Shown here one piece after another: positions 32,339 to 43,805 of a DNA stretch of 64,000 bases. The notes beneath the pieces are model-generated. The model was not told the DNA's origin and did no database searches. It was given only the letters and a program-made list of their open reading frames with translations. The translations under genes were made by a program, and so were the position numbers. The stretch comes from Oscarella lobularis (taxonomy: Eukaryota > Porifera > Homoscleromorpha > Homosclerophorida > Oscarellidae): NCBI RefSeq assembly GCF_947507565.1, contig NC_089192.1, forward strand, positions 1,736,001 to 1,800,000, given 5' to 3'. Positions within the stretch are counted from its first letter, which is position 1; every line of letters starts with the position of its first letter.

Positions 32339-34261
32339 ATGGCCCAAGCTTACTTTGTAGAAGTATCAAAGTTCTACGTTAACGTCTCCGACGTGGCCTG
32401 CCAATTGAAACTCCCCGGAAACACAGAACCAGGAGGGCGAATCTCGATCGCACGCGTAGGCTGGAAATCGTCATCTCAGTACCACACTCAAGTATCTCTC
32501 GATGAAAGCGCACAAGGCCGCGAATTAGTGCGCATTGTCATCTTCCCCTCAGCCGCCCTACGAACAGACGAACATCAATATCAGTTCGTCTACGTTGACG
32601 CTTCAGGCAAAGCACGCGTGGCAAGCCAGCCGTTTGCCTTCGCGGAGACCTCGACCGACCACAGTCTGTCTTCGTACGAAGTAATTGACGAGAGTCGGAC
32701 AACGGACGCTTCTGAAACCAAGCGGTTTCAGGCAGGGAGTGTCGAGAAAACTTTCGAAGTCGAAGACTTGGTGAAGGGAAATTCCCCATGCGGACGTCTG
32801 GCGATTCCGGCTCAAAATACCGATGATGCTACCGTGGAAAAGACTCCCAACGATGATGATGATGATGACGAGAAGAGTTTGCCACCACCTGAAATTCATC
32901 CTACGTCATCATCGAGTTCGAACTGTTCTGATGACCAAGATGAGGAAGTTGATGATATAGGAAGCGGCTCGCCTTTTGGAGGAAAATGCCAAGGATGTGG
33001 CTCGTGTTTCTGAGGAAAATGTGAAATTTCTTACTGAGCAAGTGACAACGTTCAATGGTCAGCTGGCGGGTTTTGTGTTTGTGGATAGCGTATCACGTGG
33101 AGACGAGTTCAATCGCATTAGGAAATTGTGAAAGAGTGAGAAATTGGCTTACGAGAAGGCGGAAAAGAGAAATTCTGAGATGTCAGAAAAGGTGCTAAAA
33201 GAGAAGGTCGAATTAAAGAAAAAATGGAGAGTCTTATCAATCGGATTGAGTTACTCGAAAAGGAAAAAAATGAAGAGATCGACCCATTGAAGAAGAAGCT
33301 TGAATTGAGTGAAAACCAAGTGCTGAATCTAACGGAGAAGTTAGAAGAAGCGGAAAACGAATTGAAAGGAAAGAACGAAGAGTGTACCGACCTCTTTCGC
33401 AAGCTGGGCAAAATGGAAGGCCAGCGTGCCGTACGGGACAAAAAACTCGAATTGAAGGAAATTCAGACTGAAGTTCTCTTCTCTAAAGCGATGAGAAAAG
33501 AGATCGCCTTGCCGAATAAACGGAGTGCTGGCGACGAGCCAATTCAATTGCGAAGCGCTTCGTTGGATTTTCAAGATATCACCATAGCAACGCCGCCGAG
33601 TTATCAACGTCCCGGAGGCGATCTTTCCCTCGGCGAAGTTTCGCTTTTGAAGTCGGAGAAACGACGCGAAAAGAAAAAGTCACGTGACGACGGAGACGAG
33701 GATCGACGTCATATTCGGCGTGACTACGATTCCAGCTGCGGCGGCGTGGAAAGAGAAGAAAAACGAGAGCGACGACGACGAAGAAAGAAATCGCCGCCCA
33801 TCGTCGCCGTCGTCGTCAAAGCGACGACCCTTCCCTCCGCTCCCCCGGACGACGACAACGAATCAATGGGGACGGTCTCACGCTCTAATAATTTTACCAC
33901 AATCCTTATGAATCAATGGAGACGGTCTCACGCTCTAATAATATCACTGCAATCCTTATGAATCAATGGGGACGGTCTCGCGCTCTAATAATTTTATTAC
34001 AATCCTTATGAATCAATGGAGACGGTCTCACGCTCTAATAATATTACTGCAATCCTTATAAATTAATGGGGAAGGTCTCACGCTCGAATAAATTCATTAC
34101 AATCTTTATGAATCAATGGGGACGGTCTCACGGTCTAATAATTTCACTGCAATCCTTATGAAGAATTGCCGTCGCGATGTCCAGTTTGCGAGAAACCGTA
34201 CGCGTCCGATTTGGACGCCGTTTCTCGACGTCGACACTGCGAACATTTCGAAGCGCGTTAG
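32339..34261 (+). pseudogene. SKICH-domain autophagy receptor homologue (CALCOCO/TAX1BP1 type), interrupted
   Basis: The first block starts at ATG 32339. It contains a SKICH domain (YFVEVSKFYVNVSDVACQLK, ISIARVGWKSSSQYHTQV, YQFVYVDASGKARVASQPFAF shortened here) over residues 4-100, then an acidic linker. A coiled coil follows in another frame (ARLLEENAKDVARVSEEN), with TGA at 33129-33131 and a frame change at A6 (33219-33224). The coil continues as MESLINRIELLEKEKNEEID. Six 50-bp minisatellite units (33859-34163) then interrupt coding. After them a zinc finger, SRCPVCEKPYASDLDAVS with H and H, fits the C-terminal finger of this family. Known relatives link ubiquitin to autophagy. Here the gene seems broken unless the array is intronic. 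Confidence 0.65.
33859..34163. repeat. 50-bp minisatellite array, six units, inside a gene
   Basis: Units begin GAATCAATGGGGACGGTCTC and end CAATCCTTAT. They are nearly identical to the array at 31221. All three forward frames meet stops inside the array, so it cannot be translated through. It separates the coiled-coil region from the zinc-finger region of the SKICH gene. Confidence 0.88.
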
Positions 34262-34493
34262 ATTCGATCTCATATAGCTGCTGACTGCGATCCTTTTGTT
34301 TTTATAAGATAAAACAAGGGGTGGTTTGTCCTATGAATTATATTAAGAGGAGAATAGCACGAAGGCCGCACCTGAGAATCTGTGCCGTAAATGAGAGGAG
34401 AATCGTCGTCCTTAACCGGGATATTTTGATTTACGCGCCAACCCGGATAAAATGGCGGCGTTCAAACATAGACATACGGAGCTGACATACAGT

Positions 34494-34553
34494 ATGTGAG
34501 GGGGCATGTGAGGGGGCATGTGAGGGGGCATGTGAGGGTACATGTGAGGGGGC
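34494..34553. repeat. 12-bp tandem repeat, five units
   Basis: Five copies of ATGTGAGGGGGC; the fourth has GGTAC instead of GGGGC. It lies about 120 bp upstream of the PP1 coding region. Confidence 0.9.
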
Positions 34554-34673
34554 CATTGGATCCCGCCTAAATATTAACGAACATGCTCAGTGAAAGTCGC
34601 CCCTGCTCCTCGCGGTGACGTCAGGATCGGAGCAACGTGTCGACTTCTACGCGCATTTATTTACCGAAGAACG

Positions 34674-36108
<1,435 letters not shown>

Positions 36109-36526
36109 ACTAGCTGTAGCTCGAAAAAATGGGTGGTTAGGGGGATTGTACGTACTGTATCTGCTGAAAGCGTTTGTCTAACTGAACTGCCTCCCCTTCT
36201 CTCTGTCGTTCGTACGTACCTATACGTCAGCTCAATTTTGGTGAAATAAAATATTTAGTAAGATTTCGTTTGGGCTAAAACTGTTCTTCTTCTTGCGTAT
36301 TAGTAACTGTTTCCTTTTGTCTCGGTACCTGAGTACCGAAACAGTTCTCGGGGTCAAAAAAATTTTTGTCGTTGCGTACCGGAAAAGTGGTTGGGGGTAC
36401 ATTGTTGCGACTGCGTCCGTCAGGTGTCCGATACATTGTAGTTGTGCACCTGGGTATTTGTTAGGGTCCTTGTCTTTTCGTTTCGGCAAAATTTCGGTCG
36501 TTTTGTGAAACAGGATGTGACGTCAC

Positions 36527-36690
36527 AGAAGTTTGGAATGCCGTTTGCATCTAGTTTGCATCTGATTAGCAGGCTTCTTGCTGTGGGGGGTGGATCCGTT
36601 TCCGCCTTCTCAGAGAAGTTTGGAATGCTCGTTTGCATCTAATTACCGGGCTTCTTGATGTGGGTGGTGCATACGTTTCAGCCTTCTTTC
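36527..36690. repeat. Tandem duplication, 87-bp period
   Basis: Two copies beginning AGAAGTTTGGAATG (36527, 36614) and ending in GCCTTCT. The second copy lacks a short internal stretch. Confidence 0.8.
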
Positions 36691-37037
36691 TCGGAATCAT
36701 GAACGCTTAGTTTTGTCGTATGGAAGCCTGCTTATATTAGGCACCAATTGAAGCTGAGAGGTTCGTTTTCAGTCACTCATACTGGGAAAGTGAAGTATTC
36801 AATTGTCACAAGAAAGGGACCCCCGTGGTTTGGTGCACAAGACTCGATGGTATGGTGGATTTCAGCGCGTTTATTTCTGCAACAGGGACTATGATAAGCA
36901 GTACAGCATGCGTGAGTAGTTGAGTCTGAATGAGCGGCGAATGAGGCGTGTTCTATTTTGACTACAGTGCGGTAGAGAGGCGGTTTGCTTATTTTGACTG
37001 GTACGGTGGTGAGTGTTTAGGCGACCCACCAATGTCC
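36691..37037. other. Spacer, no gene seen
   Basis: No coding signal or recognisable element between the two tandem duplications. Confidence 0.35.
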
Positions 37038-37165
37038 CACGAGAAAGTGTTGATCTGAAAACTGATACCGTCACGCCTCCCTACCACGTCTAGACAATCT
37101 GCCACGAGAAAGTGTGGATCTGAAAACTGATACCGTCACGCCTCCCTACCAGGTCTAGACACAAC
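37038..37165. repeat. Tandem duplication, 65-bp period, abutting truncated Pellino
   Basis: Two copies starting CACGAGAAAGTGT (37038, 37103), almost identical through GTCACGCCTCCCTACCA and GTCTAGACA. The right copy runs into the last codons of the Pellino fragment. The Pellino similarity ends in this sequence, so the duplication marks a rearrangement breakpoint. Confidence 0.8.
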
Positions 37166-37979
37166 TACACGCGTAGCGTGAAACGGTCGAGTTTGAGCAA
37201 ACCGGCTCGGCCGTTCGACTCGGATTCGGTATCATATCGAAAACGATGAAATGGATGACGGAGTCCATTGACCGTCCCAATTGGAACATGTCCGTCGATT
37301 CGTCGGTGTCGTAATCGATGACGACAGATTTGTCTCGATTGATGGTCATCGAGACGCTGTGACTGTAGCTGGAAGTCGACTGTTGCTCCTGCTTCAGCAG
37401 ACTTTCCTAGAAAAAAAAACAAGAAAAATCAGAACATAGAAGCCAGCATGACGTCATCACGTTAATATATGACTAGCTCTAATCGGGTAAGGAGAAGGGC
37501 GTTCCGTACTTTCGATTGTGCCGGACGCGTGACGATCGTTCGCTGATTCATCACCTTGACGCCGTTCCCTCGCGGTCGTCGACTGAGAACGAACTTGTTC
37601 CGATAGCGACCGTCGCTGCCGCCGCTCGGCGAACCGTTGAAACTGTAAGAGAAACAAGAGACAAAACGGAAACGCCGCGGCGCGATGAATTTATGCGCAT
37701 TAGAGAACGGAGAGGAGCGAATTGGAAAACAAGGGGGCGCGACGCAAACACACAGGATGCTTCCCACGATCGGGTGCCCACAATAAGGAGATGAGGTCCG
37801 GGTTCTTTCCTCCTTTGTTCGACGATCGTTTTTCTCTCTTACCCGACGACGACTAACTCGCCGTAGACGATTTGCGTTTGATGCGTTTTGGAACGTTTGC
37901 GACGACGTGGGACGCCACAGTCGCTCTCTTGACTCGATCCGTATTTCGATAGGTAGGCGCTGTCGTCTGTCGTTGCCAT
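37155..37979 (-). pseudogene. Pellino-type E3 ubiquitin ligase, 5' fragment
   Basis: Three exons: 37979-37843 (MATTDDSAYLSKYGSS to VYGELVVVG), 37642-37510 (FNGSPSGG, RYRNKFVLSRRPRGNGVK) and 37406-37155 (SYSHSVSMTINRDKSVVIDY, DTDESTDMFQLGRSMDSVIH, STVSRYAC). These match the N-terminal half of the Pellino FHA-like domain, which binds phosphorylated IRAK kinases in Toll/IL-1 signalling. Introns are 200 and 103 bp with GT..AG ends. The similarity stops abruptly after SRYAC and a TAG follows three codons later. The rest of the FHA domain and the C-terminal RING-like region are missing. A real gene truncated by rearrangement, or a duplicated fragment. Confidence 0.75.
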
Positions 37980-38228
37980 TCTCCGGTAAACAAGGTAGTA
38001 TTATCTCTGATGAGACGAGCTACAGTACACGCAAATAACTTCGCACGCCTCGAGTCGACGGGCACTCTTTGAACGGGGGGCAGACAGTTCACTCTTTGCG
38101 TGAAAGAGGGTCACGTGCAACTTATATCAGAGCCACGCGTGATGTACATGGTTGGGCCATGGTTACGTCTTCGTAAGAGCAACCTAGAGAACACCAGTGA
38201 TAAATATGCAACGTGTGACGCTGTTAGA

Positions 38229-40001
38229 TCAAGAGATATATTTCTCTCGCTGATCTAGCAGAGTAGGGCGACAAACCAAGTACGTCCACATGAAACGCGT
38301 GACGGTCATCAAGTACAAGATCGCTTTCAGCACGGCCAATTCCTTTTTTTGAACGTCCGAAATCGTCTTCAAAAACGATTTCTTCCACGCATAGAACTTG
38401 ATAACCTAGAGCACGCGAATTATTCAAATGAAAAAATACCTCCTCGGTCGGTTGAGTGTACCTTGATGCCACTGAGAGCTTCGTTGATAAGCTTAATCCT
38501 CTCGTCCTTATATTTCATCTGCTTGACCTTATAATGACAACGATGCTCCAATTTCATCGTCATATTAGAGTTCCCACTTTCTATCTAACCTGCAATTTTT
38601 TGGCGGGTATCAACAGTATCAACACGGCCAAACCTGCGAGAGTGAACACACCGATCGTTTCCCACAAGAAAAACATTGCCAAAATGATTTGACACGGAGC
38701 CGACCAAACCATTTGAATATAAGGCATCAGATCGAGAAAACGTCTCGTGTCCACCGCCATCACAGTCGACTCCCTTCGAGACTGATCATTCATTCGCAAC
38801 GCCTGGGAGACAAGAAAATTGAGACTACACTTTTACCACATAGAGCACATCCTTTCTCTACTTTTCGATATACGGCGCTGATGATTGCCGTCTTGACGCG
38901 CAGTCCCGTGCGATAGCATTGATGGAAGTACTGATGCAAAAGCAGAGACTGCGCTTGGGCGCTGAAGAAGAGAAGAACGGCGTAGACGTAGCCGCGCCAC
39001 ACGGGAATCGATTTGTTGTTTTTTATTTTCATTTTTATTGAAGCAAGACTGTATGATAACTGACTTGAGAAGTTGAGGCCCGATAAACGTCAAGACGTCC
39101 TGACCGAATTTGAAGGCGGCAGCGGTGAGCATCAGCCCTTTGGCGAGAGCCAAGGATAGAGACGGCGTTGCTGCCTTGGGACCGCGCCGATCGACTTTGT
39201 CGTGCAGTGGAATCATTGCTATTTTGTCCAGGGATTCGAGGCTCCCGTTCAAACCATTGCTGTCATATTTGACGTGCGATGGCGGCTGCGATTTTCGACC
39301 TTTTTTCACTCTGAAATCAGGCACGATTAATTAAGGTCCCATATATTTATTTGCCTTTCTCTTTCTTACTTCGCCTTGTTGACTTCGCAATTCCACGCGT
39401 TTAGGAACCGAGGCACAACCACTTTAGCCTTATCACCGGGAAAGAGATGGAAGAGATCGTCGGTCAGTGGACGCTTGTATCCGGTAAAAATCATACTAAA
39501 TTGCACCATTTCGATTATCCTGAGGAGAGATTTTAGATGTCAACGTTCACACCTCGTCATCCACCAAAAGGAAATCTTCGAGAGAAACGTTGCCTTAGTC
39601 CCAAGACACACTTTCTAAATAGAGAGTCGACGTTCCATACAGGGCTGCTAAATTGTTAGTACAAACCCAATCGCTGTCAAGAAGATCATAATGAGGCGTC
39701 CGATCCGGCATTATGGACAGCACAAACGAGATCAGAATGAGAACGAATTTGACTACAGATAAAGTGAGATGAAACGTGATGTCGTGTCCAGCCGTAGAAA
39801 AAGACACAGCCTAGTACACATACCCATCAAAAAAATATCACCACGCAAAAGATTACTCGTACGCCGTATGTGTTTATGAGTATGTAGGTGCGAAGACGCA
39901 AGGAGCCGTAGATGAGCATTAGAAGCCAGAATAGAAGCAGTGTACCCGGTGCTCGAGCGCCCCGATAGCGGAACCATTGAATACTCAGCACTACCAACAC
40001 C
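38229..40001 (-). pseudogene. ABCC/MRP-type ABC transporter, 5' membrane part only
   Basis: About nine exons. Recognisable pieces: APGTLLLFWLLMLIYGSLRL (end of TMD0); TKATFLSKISFWWMT; MIFTGYKRPLTDDLFHLF and VVVPRFLNAWNCEVNKAK (L0 linker); LALAKGLMLTAAAFKFGQDV and TFIGPQLLK; WRGYVYAVLLFFSAQAQSLL with GLRVKTAIISAVYRK; DTRRFLDLMPYIQMVWSAP; YKDERIKLINEALSGIK; VIKFYAWKKSFLKTISDVQK, ending at 38229. This is membrane domain 1 of a multidrug-resistance-type transporter. Neither nucleotide-binding domain is present. The exon with DTRRF lacks the usual stretch just before it. Truncated, about 250 bp from the Pellino start and on the same strand. Confidence 0.75.
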
Positions 40002-41110
40002 TAACAGAATACACTATATAAACTGTCTAGTCTATGATGACAAATAAAATAGCTGGAGATAGATACTGATAGGATGCCACTTGGCTAGCACCGAACGTCT
40101 CCCATTGGGTATAGCTTACAACTCGAGCGAGATCCACGAGCCCCGTCAAGCCCAAACTCGTAAGAGTTTTAGAGGGTGCAAAACGCGACCATGAAGACAC
40201 GTCGAGGACGGCGCCTTTAGCGAATTACGTCGGAAGGGCAGCTTAATTTCGCTAACTATCTACTGCATTCAATAGCGGAACGTCTTGGCAATTTCGTAGA
40301 GCCATTGGTTTAAACAAATTCACAATGGCAAAAAAGCGAGAGGGTGAGTAAAATTTATGCAAAGGGCAGGTGTTTTTGTGCCTTATGCGGTGACCGAACA
40401 CTCATGAACGACCATATAAGCGTCAGTTTATATCCAAAGTATCAGTTTTTGAAAATAATTCTCCTACTTACTGAGGCGCCTGCACAATGTTATACGGGAC
40501 TTCACAGCTCCAACCAGGAAAAGTCACTTGATAAGGAGCACTTTCACATCCCTCTCCTTCTACGACGATGATCGCTTGTACTACGCATGTACCAAATATA
40601 GCCAGTTAACTACTTCCCGAAATTTGCGATAGCTTTTTTCTGGTACTAATCGGACGTTGGAAAGGTTAATATGCATTTGGCAAGATAAAAGCGTAAATGC
40701 CTTTAGATTAGAAAAGGCGCTTGGTTCGGTCAGGCGAGGAGAAAGGCTTAAGCAAAATTCTGAAAGTACCGAACGAGAACCTTTCGGTACATGCGTGGTA
40801 CATTTGATCTCCATCATGTGAGACGAGGCACGCAACAAGGAGGAGCCAGAAACATAGTCTAGTAGTATTCGTTCACCAAGTCGCTGCATGGCTTTAGTGA
40901 GTTTTGAATCATTTTCAAGAAAAAGAAAATTGAGCAAAAACAATCAATGTGGAAGAAAAAAGAAAGAAACAGCGCAAAAACAATCAGTGTCAAAGAAAAA
41001 TAGCAGAGAGAACACGTACAATCAGCCAAGCTCACGAATCAGCGCAGAAGTCCCAGAAGACAGCCTGAGGCTAATCAGGAGTCATTAACCACGTTCGCCG
41101 ACTTCGTCAC
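40002..41110. other. Region with no supported gene
   Basis: Open frames on both strands (for example minus 40943-40581) have no motif. Lys/Arg-rich low-complexity sequence occurs near 40900-41050. Confidence 0.35.
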
Positions 41111-41128
41111 CGGCGGCGACCAGAGGGC

Positions 41129-41425
41129 GGATTCCTTGCTTCTCCTACTCCGAAGAAACCCGGGTCGGGCTCGACCGGCAAGCCGTCGAGTATTCCTGCC
41201 CAATCGAAGTCGTCATTTGAGCGGCGACTCGGAGTCGGAAATCGTTTTCCAACCCAATCGCCGACTTGTTCACTTGAGCGACGACCCGTGGGCACATTGG
41301 AGCCGGTTGAGCTGGCAGAATTGCGGCCGAAACTGTACTCTGGTGGTCGTCAACAAATGTTACGACAAGAAGCGACAACGCAACCGCGCCGAAAATCCCT
41401 GAAAGCCCCGCCTCTCCTCTGCCAG
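41129..41425 (+). CDS. Ser/Pro-rich coding exon, unrecognised
   Basis: One frame stays open from 41129 to a GTAGCT donor-like site near 41426. It reads GFLASPTPKKPGSGSTGKPS, then FPTQSPTCSLERRPVGTLEP and VELAELRPKLYSGGRQQMLR. Composition is that of a disordered cytoskeletal or regulatory linker. Other frames of the same stretch are also open, so certainty is limited. Confidence 0.3.
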
Positions 41426-41544
41426 GTAGCTGTGATGAGTTGGTAAATTCAAATGAGAAGGTTGTATGACCGTAAGTTAACTAGATAAAAAAGATACGCT
41501 GTTCACTCGTTGATCATCGCACTACACACAAAACGTTCATCAGC

Positions 41545-42041
41545 TTGTCGTCAGAAAACTCAGAATACCCGTTGGAAAGACGATATTTGATCAGACAATG
41601 GGGAAAGACTGCAAGAGAAGAGATCTTTTCTAAAATGGCTGCATCACATGATCAAATTATTCAATTAGTAAAGCGTCGTCGCAGTCGACCTCGCCGTCGC
41701 AACGCCAACTGTAAAAAACGCATCTTCCGTTCTGGCATTGAAATTCATAACGTAAGCCAGCGGCGACCTATATTTCTGCATCAACCAACACGGGGAAGAG
41801 TTTACGACGAAAATCATGTATGAAAACGCGCCGAGCGCAACTTAAACGACGGAAAAGCACGTCCAGAAAAGCCCCAATGAATAAAAATTATAGATTCTTG
41901 TCTACGTTGGAGAGATCCTATCTCTCAAAGTGTCTTGAGTTGAAGATCAAAGTCTTGCGACGTCGCGGCCTCCCATGCAGTCTCCCACGGACCAATGAAG
42001 AAAAGAGTAAGCTAAAAGAAAGTTTGCTGCACGTACGCTGA
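41545..42041 (+). other. Two overlapping basic open frames, doubtful
   Basis: Frames of 92 and 73 codons overlap by an ATGA at 41820. Both are rich in Arg and Lys and lack motifs. They could be exons of one gene or chance. Confidence 0.15.
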
Positions 42042-42665
42042 GCACCACAAAAACAGGTCATTGATCACAGTCAACGCTTGGGCTGAACGCTTGGACTGAA
42101 CGCTTGGGCATCCAGCTGTGTCAATCGAGAGTTCGGTTGCAGACCGGTACTGTATAGCCTCTTGATCCCTAGCACATCCGGGGCATGTGCTCGTCTGGGG
42201 GGCTTCTATACATGAGTCGGTACGTTTCATGAAATTAAGACGCCCCATACTAATATTTGGTGGAGAATCCGGGTAAGGCACGAAACAACAAGCAAGAGGA
42301 AAGCGCGAGATAGGCCCGGGATGAGTGGGGACTGATTAGTCGGTAAACGGGTTTGGCCAGCTCGTTGCACCGTGTCTTCCTGAACTACTATGTCGCCGTC
42401 GGGCGATAAACCGGAAGTTGTGTTCGAGTGTTGATTACTCGGTGAATGAACCACGTCGCCGCGAGTGGCAGCGAGAGGTCGTTGGCTTGAGAGGCGGAGG
42501 TATACGCGTAGCGAGTGTATGGGCTTGTTTCGGTGGGCGTATTGGTGGGCGTGTCGGTGTTTTGAAGGGTCGTCCTCAACGTGTTTTGTCACTTGTTTTC
42601 TTTGGGTTTGGACGTGATCTGACCCTGGGAATGGGGTGGATCGGAATGAGCAGACGGCGGTGGGA

Positions 42666-43096
42666 TAGGCTCGTATTCAGCCTGTTATCTGGGCGGCTCT
42701 TACTGCGTGAGCCTGGATAACAGGCTGGAGACACTGCTTTTTTGTGGGGCGTAGATAAGGCGTGGTTGGGCGTCGGTTGTTATGGCGTCGGCCAATAAGC
42801 GACGAGCTTCGCCAAACTGGGCTGCAGTCTCTGATTGGTCACGTAGAGTCATGTGATCAATTAACGTCATTGTAAGTGTTGGGAAAGACGTCGACGTCAA
42901 TTGATCACATGACCCTAAGAGACGAATCAGAGACTGCAGCCCAGTTTGGCGAAGCTCGCTGCTTAAATGCCGATGCAAAAACAACACACGCCCAACACAC
43001 GCCTTATCGACGCCCCACAAACAAGCTGTGTCTCCAGCCTGTTATCCAGGCTCACGCAGTAAGAGCCGCCTGGATAACAGGCTGGATACGAGCCTA
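42666..43096. mobile_element. Foldback MITE, 431 bp, 9-bp target duplication (MULE-like)
   Basis: The whole element is a near-perfect inverted repeat. It starts TAGGCTCGTAT, ends ATACGAGCCTA, and has arms of about 200 bp around a centre near 42880. The nine bases GCGGTGGGA flank it directly on both sides (42657-42665, 43097-43105). Nine-bp duplications and long inverted repeats are typical of Mutator-like elements. Each arm also holds its own inverted pair (CAGCCTGTTATC and GATAACAGGCTG), so four copies of that motif exist. There is no coding capacity. Confidence 0.85.
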
Positions 43097-43232
43097 GCGG
43101 TGGGAAGGCGCGAGGAGATAACGACTACAAAGAGACGCCCAAAGAATGTCACGTCGATCGTCGCGGAGTCAGATGTAAAAGCGCTGCCCGATTCTATACG
43201 TGAATCAGTTGTGAACGACAGTCGGGAGCGTC

Positions 43233-43430
43233 ATGGTAAAATCGAGATATATGTCTTTTCCAGTTTCTCTATCAAAAAGCTGCCCTGTCGGCGAGGTGTA
43301 CGATTTTCACGACAAACGATGCAGGAAACTGATTTGTCTTTCCACAGTGGACAATCAGCAATGCCACAGCAAATCGGCTAGATTTGAGTTGATTCTCGCC
43401 GCCAATGTCTCAAGTAAACAATAAAGAAGA
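43233..43430 (+). CDS. Cys-rich extracellular-type exon
   Basis: Reads SKSCPVGEVYDFHDKRCRKL and ICLSTVDNQQCH. This recalls the CP..E.YDP..KKCR motif just before the membrane domain in adhesion-type and Methuselah-like receptors of marine invertebrates. Only one exon is visible. The membrane part is not found downstream. Confidence 0.35.
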
Positions 43431-43805
43431 AATTTCAATATTACTGATCTGAGCGATGCCATTGAAATGCTGATTAGCGATTCCATTGAAGAGATCGACT
43501 TCCATCATTGCTCGACGTACGCTGGACGCCGTCGGGAGAGCTATAGCCGCTGCGAATCGGCGACGGCCAGTGCGCGACAGCTTTCTTCGAAAACGCCGCC
43601 TTGAGGATAGATCGCGTCCGCTCCATGTCGTCGCTTCGCTGTTATCAAAACGATTGGAGTCGAGTGATGCTCTGCTTTCATGCGACAGGTCCGCGGCTAG
43701 TCTCCACGAGAGGAACGCTAGCTGAGCACGAAGCGCTCGATCGTCTTTCCCGGATGCGACGAGAACCGCCTATTAATTTCCGAAACCTACAGCGGTAGAG
43801 AAGCT

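Noticed and set aside
33680-33695. TCACGTGA copies outside the P-like elements as solo ends
   Set aside because: Matches at 33680, 32295, 48980 and elsewhere lack the CAGAGAT or CATAGA tip, so they look like chance.
31221-34163. CRISPR array
   Set aside because: The repeats are head-to-tail minisatellite units without unique spacers, in a eukaryotic context.
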